Source of the DNA: Turritopsis dohrnii
Lineage: Eukaryota; Cnidaria; Hydrozoa; Anthoathecata; Oceaniidae
Length of the DNA stretch: 64,000 nucleotides
NCBI GenBank assembly: GCA_027922465.2
Contig: BQMF02000016.1
Span: 1,612,001-1,676,000, forward strand
Direction: 5' to 3'
Below the pieces are notes generated by a model, which ran no database searches, had not been told where the DNA came from, and worked only from the letters and a program-made list of their open reading frames with translations. Made by a program: the position numbers and the translations under genes. Numbering within the stretch: the first letter of the stretch is position 1; each line of letters begins with the position of its first letter. Below are positions 1 through 10,000 of the stretch, piece after piece.

Positions 1-560
1 TCGATATTTCAAAAAACAAATCTTTTGTAATCTTCATTTACACCACTTGTTGGGAATCATATTTTCCATGCTTCATCATTCACGAAATGTTTCAGTTTCA
101 AGTTTTGGCTTTGTAATTCGTGCCTTTTTACATCAGCCTTTTAAAAAGTACTTTTAACTTAATAGATAGTTTGAAATCGTGATTTTGACAGGTCTTCGAA
201 GTCTGCAATTATGCTGGAAAATTTCTTTAAGTAATGCAAACTCAAAAACGTTAACCTCCAAACTTGAAATTTGTGGTAATCTATGAGTAGTTTTAAGATC
301 CCCTTGAATGAATAACGACCAAAGTTTAATGAAAAGCCGTTGCTACTGGCTACAAACTAGCCACTAACGCTTGAAGTTCTCTGGGCGAAGAGATGCACTC
401 GAAGAAAAATGTTTGTTTGAAGAAAGCGAAATGGTTTAGCCTAATTAGCCTAAGCAATTGCATACCAATGACTCTCCAAGGTGGTTCACTAGACTAATCT
501 CGAATGTGTTGAAATTCGGACATTTTTAGACAGACCAACAGTGTGTTGAAATATCGATTT
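1..560. other. No recognisable feature
   Basis: AT-rich sequence with only short open frames, no domain-like peptides and no clear repeat structure. I see nothing to annotate. Confidence 0.5.
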
Positions 561-566
561 TATTGT

Positions 567-730
567 CATAGGCGGATCCAGGGTTAGGCAAAAAAAGTGG
601 AGGAGTACAATGCTATTAATTTCTTTTCAGTGTTTAACTGTAATTAGTTAAAAGGCACGTTTTTCTATTCTTCTCCTAGATGACACAACGCTCCTCCTCA
701 AATTTTGCCTAAGCTCTAGATCCGCCTATG
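567..730. mobile_element. MITE with CATAGGCGGATC inverted ends
   Basis: Terminal inverted repeats: the left end starts CATAGGCGGATCCAGGGTTA and the right end is its imperfect reverse complement, finishing TCCGCCTATG. A 5-bp duplication ATTGT flanks it (562-566 and 731-735). There is no coding capacity. The GGCGGATC ends resemble those at 22662-22830 and 51081-51245, so this is probably one superfamily of non-autonomous DNA elements. The exact superfamily is not resolved. Confidence 0.65.
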
Positions 731-1068
731 ATTGTAGCAATTGTACGTAGCTATGCATAAAACGCCTCGTTGCCGAGTATGGGTAGAAAATCATTTGTGA
801 TTCGTGAATTTTAATGCAAGCTGTCAACTTTTATAATAAAATAAAATTCATTTCATAAAATTAATTTATACCCAGCGGGCACAAAGACGTCGTAAAGACG
901 TCGTAAAGACGTCTTTTCAAGACGTCCCTAAGACGTCGCAAAATGGTCGCGAAGTGGGAATCTCAAAAGACGTCCCAATTACATCTTCATTGAGATGTCT
1001 CGATGACATCCCAACGACATCGTAACGACGTCGCAGGATTATGAAATTTACTCTTTCAAAAACTGTAA

Positions 1069-1141
1069 TAGGCCACAGGCGGACCCGAACCTGGAATCTC
1101 TAGTGTGCCAGCCGAACTCGTAACCGTTATGCCACCGCTGC
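1069..1141 (-). ncRNA. tRNA-like (SINE head or tRNA pseudogene) sequence
   Basis: On the minus strand an A-box-like stretch TGGCATAACGGTTA lies about 43 nt before a B-box-like GGTTCGGGTCC, which is the normal tRNA spacing. The acceptor and T stems do not pair well, so a working tRNA is unlikely. It sits inside the GACGTC element and is absent from the equivalent part of copy 2, suggesting an insertion. A tRNA-derived SINE fragment is the best guess. Confidence 0.35.
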
Positions 1142-1206
1142 TTGTTGCCAAGACGTTTAAAAACATTTACAATAAATCATTCTATACAGACTGATTGCTT
1201 TTTAAA

Positions 1207-1580
1207 GTTTATAATTGTTTCGAAGGTCGTTATTCAATCCGTATAAAGACGTCCCAAAAACGTCGTAAAAGGATCCCAATTGCGACGTCCCGTTTCAGAC
1301 GTCCCTACGACGTCCCAAAATGATCTTAAGTTTATAATTGTTTTGAAGGTCGTTATTCAATCCGTATAAGGACGTCCTAAAAACTTCGTAAAAGGATCCC
1401 AATTGTGACGTCTCGTTTCAGACGTCCCAACGACGTCGCAAAATGATCTTAAATTTACAATTGTTTCGAAGGTCGTTATTCAATCCGTATAAAGACGTCT
1501 CAAAAACGTCGTAAAAGGATCCCAATTGCGACGTCCCGTTTCAGACGTCCCTACGACGTCCCAAAATGATCTGGAAAGCA
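1207..1580. repeat. Tandem array of 123-bp units (three copies)
   Basis: Units start near 1208, 1331 and 1454. Each has an ATAATTGTTT..GAAGGTCGTTATTCA segment followed by GACGTC-rich sequence, ending near CAAAATGATCT. Units are about 90 percent or more identical by eye. The same segment recurs in the right half of the 36.3-38.7 kb copy, so amplification occurred within the transposon family. Confidence 0.8.
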
Positions 1581-1636
1581 AACGACCATTTTACGATTAA
1601 AATAAGACGTCTCAAAGACGTCTTGTGCCCGCTGGG

Positions 1637-2250
1637 TAATGTAAAATAAACCTTCTTAGTTAACAGTGATAGATAGTGTAGAAAGGGCTTTAAAAGACGT
1701 GCTCTTCCGAATTGACAAACCATCTATGTTTACTTGTCATCAGTCTAACGAAGGGAACAAATTGGCGAAGAGTGAGTGTGTTTACAAAACATGATGACAA
1801 ACATAGCTATCACTTGTTGACAAAACATTTATCCACCAAAGTCATATCGTGAACATCATGAACTGTTGATGACGTCAAAGACGGAAAGTCTGACGTCACT
1901 TCGACTTTGTTAATCTGTCTGAGATAGTTTTGAGAAAATAAAATGAAAACATGACTAAGTTTGTTTTGTTTGTTTTGTAGAACTAGAAGAAATCTTCATG
2001 TTTAAAAAGATTTCCCATTAATACGGGAAAATATTGACCGAAGCTGTGACGTCATAGACCCAGCAAATGGAGCTCCGAACAAGTAATGTATTTGCTGATG
2101 GGAAAGTAACGAATAACATGTCGCGACCTTGGTCAAACAAAATTCTATCGATGAGCGTATGAGATGTAGTGTATGAAATGTAGTGTATGAGACCTCGTTT
2201 GACCACCTATTTCCTCTCAGCTTGAGGTGCTATTTCTTTAATTTGTTTAC
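1637..2250. other. No gene; CRE-like TGACGTCA words only
   Basis: Two TGACGTCA-type octamers near 1869-1900 are the only notable words. Without a nearby gene I do not call them regulatory sites. Confidence 0.35.
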
Positions 2251-2252
2251 CC

Positions 2253-3160
2253 TATTGGGGATAATTTCGTCGGGGAAAATTTACGTCGGGGAAAATTTTT
2301 CTTCGGGGAAATTTTTGTCATTTTGCAAAATTGTACTAATACTTTCTTATAAATTTCACTTTTTCAAAATTTTCGTCGGGGAAAATTTTCGTCACGAGTC
2401 AAAAATTGCGTCACTTTTCCTCGATGAAATTATCCCCGATAAGATATACTGTCTAGTGAGTAACATAGACATCCAAGCCGTCTTGCTTGAGACCAGGATG
2501 AATCAGATGAGCCGGTAGGCTGTTTGTTTGCATTTAAAAACCGGTCACTATAATGAAATATTAACGGAAAATTTACGTCGGGGAAAACTTTTCGTCGGGG
2601 AAATTTTTGTCATTTTGCAAAATTGTACTAATACTTTCTTATAAATTTCACTTTTTCAAAATTTTCGTCGGGAAAAATTTTCGTCACGAGTCAAAAATTG
2701 CGTTACTTTTCCTCGATGAAATTATCCCCGATAAGATATACTGTCTAGTGAGTAACATAGACATCCAAGCCGTCTTGCTTGAGACCAGGATGAATCAGAT
2801 GAACCGGTAGGCTGTTTGTTTGCATTTAAAAACCGGTCACTATAAAGAAACATTAACGGAAAATTTACGTCGAGGAAAATTTTTCGTCGGGGAAATTTTT
2901 GTCATTTTGCAAAATTGTACTAATACTTTCTTATAAATTTCACTTTTTCAAAATTTTCGTCGGGGAAAATTTTTGTCACGAGTCAAACATTTCGTCACTT
3001 TTCCCCGATGAAATTATCCCCGATAAGATATACTGTCTAGTGACTAACATAGACATCCAAGCCGTCTTGCTTCAGACCAGAATGAATCGGATGAACCGGT
3101 AGGCTGTTTGTTTGCATTTAAAAACCGGTCACTATAGAGAAATATTAACCGAAAACGTGA
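2253..3160. repeat. Tandem array of 292-bp units within inverted GGGGATAATTTC ends
   Basis: Three units with exact period 292 bp are seen from the recurring TTTTGTCATTTTGCAAAATT segment (near 2307, 2599 and 2891). The outer edges carry GGGGATAATTTCGTCGGGG (about 2258) and its inverted form (about 3000-3026), so the array may be an amplified foldback element. Each unit holds a 67-codon open frame. Because 292 is not a multiple of three and no domain is recognisable, I treat these frames as by-products. Confidence 0.85.
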
Positions 3161-3170
3161 TAAATTTGCT

Positions 3171-4760
3171 CCAATGAAAACATATGTAGGCATAAACGAT
3201 TCTAGAAAGTGCGTTATTTCTTAAAAACGACAAGATTCGCAAAAATGCGACTATATTTTTCCCCAAAGTCGCGAAAAAATTATTAATTATTGTGTGTACA
3301 TTGATAATCGTAAGAACAATGTATCATTACGCTGAATAAATGGTATAGCTACCATCAACCTGATACTCAGTTAAAAATGTCCTTACTAAACAACAGGTGG
3401 AGTTGAACTTAACATCAGAAAAGAACTTCTTTTGAACTTATAACAATTTAACCGAAGTGTTAAAAAGTGACTGAGAAGTTACTATGAACATAATTAAAAA
3501 TTATAAGACCTAACTGCAACAAATATTTCCCCTTAAACAACTGAATATCAACAACCGCATCAACGTGTAAGGCAATTTCGTCATGATCATTATTGTTGCA
3601 GAAGCTTGTGAAGTTTCATATGCTTTATACCACAACATCACATAAAATAATGTAATTCAACAAAACACTTGCTTTTTGTAACTCGGATAAAACTTACAAC
3701 GTTATACAATCCAATTTGTAACAGGTTTACAAAAGAAGAAAATAAAATTGGCCAAACCTAAATTTAATACTGCAATATATGAAGTATTTAAAATACTAGG
3801 AGGTAGACGTATAAGCAAATAACTATCAAAATCAATCAAAAATAAAAAGGAAAGAAGAGTTATTTTCAAAAAAAGAGAAGGGTTTAAGATGACAATTTAT
3901 AAAATTAAATTCAAGTATTCAGAATAAACATCTCTGATTCAAAAAAATATTTTCACACACATTATTTCTATGTGAAAAAAATGACCTTCGTAAATCCCAA
4001 ATGAAAAAAAACAACAACAGATTTTGGTAGTGAAAATGTACATCCATAACCAAATCACTACATATATAGCTGAAAGTAGAAGTTTGTGTTCTGGCTTGAT
4101 TTAATTTACAGACTGTTACGTTGGATTGTGTTTTGATTTACGTTCGTTGATCGTAAAGAAAATTGACAGTATATTAACTTTTACGAAGTATAATATCACA
4201 TACAGTACCAAAACAGTATACATGGTCATGCAATTAATCCATAGTAAATCATGTTTCTGTTAGATTAGACGACGATCCAGGGAAGCACATTCTACCAGAT
4301 TCATTCAGGTTATTATGTGTCTCAATCCTCTGTATTAAAACATTATACGCAATTGGTTTTCCTAACTTCTCTTTGCATATACGATATCACATTTTTACTA
4401 GCTGTTTTTGCTATGTATTCATTGAGTTAACATAACATGTTGAACTGGTTGTTCTCCAAATAAAAAGGTACCATCAAATCATGTGTTTTCAGTTTAGTTG
4501 GGCCAGGATGTCAGGATGAGAAAAATGAAAATAAATCTTCAGCCTGGCTTTCAATAATGAATTGTCGTCTTTGCATGGAAATCAAAGATTCATTGGTTTA
4601 CTGTTTCAAGCATTTAATTACCAATCGTAACATTGTCATCAACAAAAGCAAAACATCCATGACGTATCACTTTTTTTTTCTGTTTTTCACACGTTCATTC
4701 GAAAGTTTTACAAAACCTTTTAGAACAACACTGAACTAAAACGATTTATTTCCATCATTT
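3171..4760. other. Intergenic, nothing recognised
   Basis: AT-rich, with short frames only. No coding, RNA or clear repeat signal found. Confidence 0.45.
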
Positions 4761-4767
4761 AACGTTT

Positions 4768-5237
4768 TACACGCTTTTTTTTTATAAGAACAATTTTATA
4801 AGAACACGAGCCTCAGATTTGGCCAAAAAATAAGAACAAAATAAGAACAACCTGAGGCTCAAATTAATGTTTCAAAAATTAAGAACAGCCTAAGCCTGAA
4901 TTTTCTTATAAAATAAGAACAATTAATGATAGGAACAACTCATGATGTGAATTCACTCACTGGCAAATGCTTTAGAAGTTTGTTTTTTTTACCTTGCATA
5001 CTCATATCGGGTCATTGCCGAACAGCAACCATGCTTTTAAACAGTTGTTTTTAAAAAGATTAATTTAAATTTTACTGGAAGTTCTATAATATAAGAACAA
5101 AATGAGGCTGAAATTTGAAGCTGTGTTCTTAAAGCTAAGAACAAAATAAAAACAATTCAGGCTGAAAAAGGCTCAAAAAATAAGAACAGCCAGCCTCGGG
5201 TCAGATTTTACTGGTTCTTATAAAAAAAAAGCGTGTA
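4768..5237. mobile_element. Foldback element with TACACGC ends, copy 1
   Basis: Ends are TACACGCTTTTTTTTTATAA and its inverted complement finishing GCGTGTA. The interior repeats AAGAACA next to GCCTGAGGCT-like words on both strands, so the whole sequence folds on itself. There is no ORF of note. A longer relative (573 bp) is at 35610-36182, and weaker related words occur at 23280-23600. Confidence 0.7.
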
Positions 5238-5304
5238 TTGAATCATCATCTTGCTAATGAATAATGGTTTCCTCAATCTTTACTACCACACAAAAACACC
5301 AGTC

Positions 5305-5530
5305 AGCTTTATTCAATTTATCTACCGGCCATGTGGGGAAAAGGTTCCAGGAAAATTCCCCGCTGGAAAATCCCTGACCCCAGTAAATTACTCCGGAGCA
5401 TTAACCCCGGATAAGTACCCTTGGACAATTGCTCACAATGTTGAGAGCTTTAAACCTAATCCTTGCCCTAACCCTATATTGGGTGGGAGGAAATCATCCG
5501 GGGGCAATTTTCCAGGGGTGGCACGTGTTA
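5305..5530. mobile_element. GC-rich palindromic repeat with CCTAACCCTA core
   Basis: A local GC-rich island in an AT-rich setting. It contains TTCCAGGAAAATTCCCC-type words on the left, an inverted counterpart CAATTTTCCAGGGG on the right, and CCTTGCCCTAACCCTA in the middle. Similar islands with telomere-like TTAGGG words occur near 21.83, 27.0, 29.57 and 29.8 kb. Probably one non-autonomous foldback family. Confidence 0.45.
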
Positions 5531-5559
5531 ACCATAAACACGATTGTCATTCTGTCTTG

Positions 5560-6890
5560 CGTACTGGGTGTTAAATAAGCCGGAATAGACTGCTGGATGA
5601 GGTGTTTATGTGAGAGAATAACTGGTTTAACTGAAACCCTTAAATCTTTTGATTGTTAGGTTGAAGAATAACCTTTTCGATCTGGGAAGTAGGGCCAGAC
5701 AGTTTCACTTTGTTGATTCATTTATTGATTAAGTGCTTACCGTCAGCAAAAAATCAAGTATTCAGAAAAGATTTTTGGTTTGTTAATACATTCATAGTTA
5801 ATAGCTAACTATGATACAATCAATATGATGAAGTTCAAAGGGTGTGGTGTGTTTGTCTAAAAGAGGTCATGTGACTGAGGAATGAAGGCGAAGTATTATT
5901 CCATTTCGTACATTCAAATAATAAATGAAACAACATAATATATATACAACTGAACATGTTGAGTTATTTTTTTCTCTCCCAATAATCTCTATAGTATAAT
6001 AGTTAACAAGGTGTGTATTTTGTTTTTACAGTATGACAGAAGGTGAAGTTTCATCTATTTACATCAAGTTAGCAATTGTATTGAAAAATGAAAATAACTT
6101 TTAATAAGTGAAGGATTTTTTTCGGTACAGTTGCCAACTAAGATGTAAAAAGACTGACATCAAACAAAAACAAATTCAATAAATAAAACCAGTTTTGTTT
6201 GACTAAAATCGGAAATCGGAATTTCCATTACAGTTTCAAAAGACAGATCAACTATATGGCCGTGACAAGCACAACGCAAATATATTTCCGTTTTAAGATG
6301 AAATGCGCGCCGAATAAGTTTGTCGGCATCGCAAGAAATGACGTTCATTTATGACAGTCATAATGACATCAAAGCATGCATTACATAAAATAATTCTAAA
6401 TTATTGAGATTTAAATACAATGCAGAAAATCTGATGGAGATAATAAATCTGATGGAGATAATCTTCCTCAAAAGAAAAGTAATATCATCTGATAGCTAGA
6501 GCCCCTGCAAGTATGACCCTGCAAGTATGTACAAAAATTACAGGTTTTTAAGCAGGTATGTTAGTGAGTTCGTATTTACCACAATAGTATCCATGGTCAA
6601 ACATCCTTTCGTGTATTCCCTGTATGGCCATACTACACAAGACATAAGTTAGAATGACTCAAGCAATAGGTCACACTAGATGAAAAGGGTGCAAAGTCTA
6701 GGTGATGCGAGGTTAGATAACAGAAATTATATTAGATAACCATTTACGCTATTTTTGGTACACACGAATCATCTAGGCCATTTTCAAGAGAGAAATGCTT
6801 TTCGAACCTTTTAGTTTTGAATCACTTATGAAGTCTTATATGTCAAAGCTTCTCAATTTCTCGCCTTCAAACTGTTATCATTGCAATATA
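5560..6890. other. Intergenic 3' of the ShKT gene; nothing recognised
   Basis: Short frames only. A 62-codon minus frame (6160-6348) has no domain resemblance or splice support, so it is not called. Confidence 0.4.
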
Positions 6891-6896
6891 TTTATT
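6891..6896 (-). terminator. Polyadenylation signal AATAAA of the ShKT gene
   Basis: AATAAA on the minus strand begins 22 nt after the stop codon of the terminal exon (6918-6920). A short 3' UTR is implied. This supports 6918-7045 as the real last exon. Confidence 0.5.
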
Positions 6897-6917
6897 TAAA
6901 AATTAGTCGTTTTCATT

Positions 6918-7045
6918 TTAAAATTCTGCATTTGTTTCGGTATTACGCCATGAAGAACTGCTGCGAACATCTGCAACTTCAACTTTCCATTGTGCGTCTT
7001 CTTCATTTCTGTTATAACCTTTATCAACGTCCTGATAATTCAGAA
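6918..7045 (-). CDS. ShKT gene, terminal exon (non-ShKT tail)
   Basis: A pyrimidine-rich acceptor (TTCATTTTATTCTTCCTTGCGAG) precedes an open frame of 41 codons plus TAA in the phase required by the upstream donor (phase 1). The peptide is acidic and polar with no cysteine, including the stretch NRNEEDAQWKVEVADV. AATAAA follows 22 nt after the stop. No domain is recognised. The same DNA also encodes, in another frame, a short hydrophobic peptide starting at 7083, which I reject as a gene. Confidence 0.5.
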
Positions 7046-10000
7046 CTCGCAAGGAAGAATAAAATGAAAGCGACAAGATTCATTTTAGAGGAACATCATC
7101 TTCGAAAATAGGTGTTTTGCACTCTAAAAAAAAAAAGACACATAAAACAATGAGTTTATCGGAAGCCTCGAAAAAATACATGCTTTTACTTCAATGCATT
7201 AACCCTGAAAGAAACCGTAAGCCTTTTGTTAGTTCCGATTGACTTATGTGAAAAAGGGGAAAATTAAATGAAAACAAACTAAGACAAACAAAAACAATCT
7301 AAGAAATATGCAAACGAAATAAAAGTACTTACAACATAATTTGCAAGTTTTTGGACAATAGTTATGCAATGATTTCGCTAAACTTCCTGATCCTGAACAC
7401 TCACCACCAAATCGTCCACACAAGACAACAAAACGTTTATCATCTTCACATGCTACAAGAAGAAAACAGTGACAATGGTCAAACAACTGTATTTGTTCAA
7501 GAAAGTAGGCAGAGCGAAGCTGCTCAGTCTGTGGCTGCGAGACAACGTTGCGAGTCAACCTTTTAGTAAAATTATAAAGGCTTGAGAAAATTAGTATTAT
7601 AGCTACACATCCCATAAGACGGATACCTCTCGATAACAGTCCCGGTATTATTAACCCAACATGGAATAAAGTAGAATTTACAAAATTCCAAAACATGATT
7701 TCTACAAGAATGATAGTCAAAAATTTTTGAAAAAAACAGTTATCGTGTTGGATGGACAAAATGCTAATACTTTTATAACAGACCCAGGACGGATAATTTT
7801 CTAGTCCACTCGGTCTTATAAAGGTTTCCTGGTATATATTTTACCTGGACAGCTCTTTCCAGCAACATCTCGCTTAAGTGTCCTTTTATCCCAGCAACAA
7901 CCAAGCGCTGAACTTGCACAATTTTTGCTGGGTGGTTTGGTTACAGGCGGCTTGTAATTACACTCGCATGTGTCACGACAGTGTTTCTTAATCATTTCGT
8001 TTTTGCTGCACCACCCCAAGTTTGAATAATATTCGCATCGTTCACGTCCATAATCATCTTTACAACCTTTCACTATAGGTTAAAAAGAAATTCAAGTATT
8101 TATATATTTGTTAGATTGACATTTCACAAAAATTTATGAAGGAGAAAAAAGAAACTATAAAAACTAAAAATATTTAAAAAAAGGAAAACGAGTAAACACT
8201 AGTGAGAATCAGCCTTAAGTAATTAAATAAAAACTTGAAAAAAAAAAACAAAAAAAAAAAAAAAGGCTGAAAAAAATTATACTCGTTGAAAAATTTTTTG
8301 GGTTTCTTGAAATGAAAATTATTTAAAGGAGAACATTTTTTCAGAAACTGAAGAATAACGTCAAACAAGTGGATGTCATGAAAATTAATTTATTCCTTCC
8401 TTTTCCATAAAAAGTTATGATGATAGTTATATTTTCTTACCTCGAGGTTTTGCTGTGGTTGTTGTGGTAGTAGTTATCTTTACCTGGGTTTGTATGTTGT
8501 TGGGATGGGTTGCTAAAGGAGAAGGACAGTTAAGAAGCATTGCTAACAATCCCTACTATACATGTTATTTATAGTAAAGGATTGAATTTCAGTTTTCAAG
8601 TTAGGTTTTAAAAACAAAGATCACGAGTTGATATAGATCATGTCGCCATCAAAAATTTAACTTATTCTTATGCTCAAATGTGTTGAAAAATCACTACGAA
8701 GAAGTCCCTTTTTTATAGAAACTCACACATTATTACAATAAAAATGATTTTTCAACGACTGTGGATTTTCGATATTCTTAAAAGGTATAACTACTTGATT
8801 ATTGCTTTCTTCCAAATATTTGAAACCTGATAGAATGAGCATTGAGGTATACACTTACAGCACAAGCCACATGTTCGTGCACAGACTTTCGTCATCACTT
8901 TTGGTCTCGACTCACAAAACCCAAGGCGACTCATTTTATCGCATGACTCTCGCTGGTCAACGCATTTACCTGCCGTAGCTGTAACAGAAAAGGAAAGTTG
9001 GTAAGATACCAAGCCGGCACATTTGTTAAAAAGTCTCTGCGAAGGAGTGCATTTCTATAGAAATATACACACAATTTCAATAATAATGCTCTTCATCGCA
9101 GTGACTTTTTGAAGATTTTGCCCACTGGGTATAATTAATGATTATCCATTTACGTTATCTATTTCCACAACTAACAGCAAATGCATTTTTTAACTACATT
9201 TTAATGACGTATATATACACTTTGATCACGTGGTCAAATAAGATCGGTTGCGTCACGTGATCAGAGTGAGTATATGATTCAAATTGGAGATCAATTCAAG
9301 TTCAAGTGCAAAATGGAAACACTAGTATTTGATAATAGACAAAGAAGGTTTTCAGGTCAGATTCCAGTTAATGATGTGACGGTTCACTAAGTAGTTCGAA
9401 ATACTTGAACTACCAATAAGATTCAACGAATGAGATTGCTTCAACCAATCACAAGTCAGCTCGTATAGTCGCAGCTACTAGGCTCATGAACTATAAATCT
9501 GTCTTACCAAACTATGTTGAACTTCAAAGAGATAAGGGTAAAAGAAAGCTGAAAATTAGGGGTAGAAAAAAAGGGGAATATCTGCTTACCTGTTACCTTA
9601 ATGGAAGTTGGGAGCGTAATAATGAAGTTGATTGTTATATAATCTATTCATTAGCAAATAAAAAACTCGGCTAGGTAAAGATTGAAATGATATCCATAAA
9701 ACCCTGGTATAATTGTCGACTAAGTCCTTACTGCATAGTCCACATGTTCTTGGGCATTCTTTCCTCATTTGACTTTTTTTAGATTCGCACCAACCCTCTA
9801 ATTTGAAATTGACACAGTCTTTTGTATAATCGGAGCAGGTATCTGAAATTGAACAATGAAATTTGATGAACCATCCAATGAATATTTACTGGTTCTTTAG
9901 AATGACATCAATAGAAACAAACTTACCGCAAAACCCACAAGTCTTTCGACATCTTGAGATCATTTTGTCCTTATTTCGTGCACACCATCCTCTGGTCAGA

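Larger units (their letters stand above)
871..1636. mobile_element. GACGTC-rich non-autonomous DNA transposon, copy 1
   Basis: The element opens with CCCAGCGGGCACAAAGACGT and closes with the matching inverted end ACGTCTTGTGCCCGCTGGG. It is flanked by TA on both sides (2-bp duplication). The interior is packed with AGACGTC-type words and has no usable ORF. A second copy lies at 36260-38671. Non-autonomous; the superfamily is uncertain because no transposase is present in either copy. Confidence 0.75.

Noticed and set aside
2183..3102. CRISPR-like or gene-family reading of the 292-bp repeats
   Set aside because: Units are too long and contiguous for CRISPR, the setting is eukaryotic, and the small frames have no protein signature.
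5251..5574. 107-codon plus-strand ORF
   Set aside because: It coincides with a GC-rich foldback repeat; the codons come from its CCCC/GGGG arms.
7024..7083. Signal-peptide-like 19-residue minus ORF
   Set aside because: It stops after 19 codons, has no acceptable donor, and its hydrophobic codons are the pyrimidine tract of the terminal ShKT exon acceptor.
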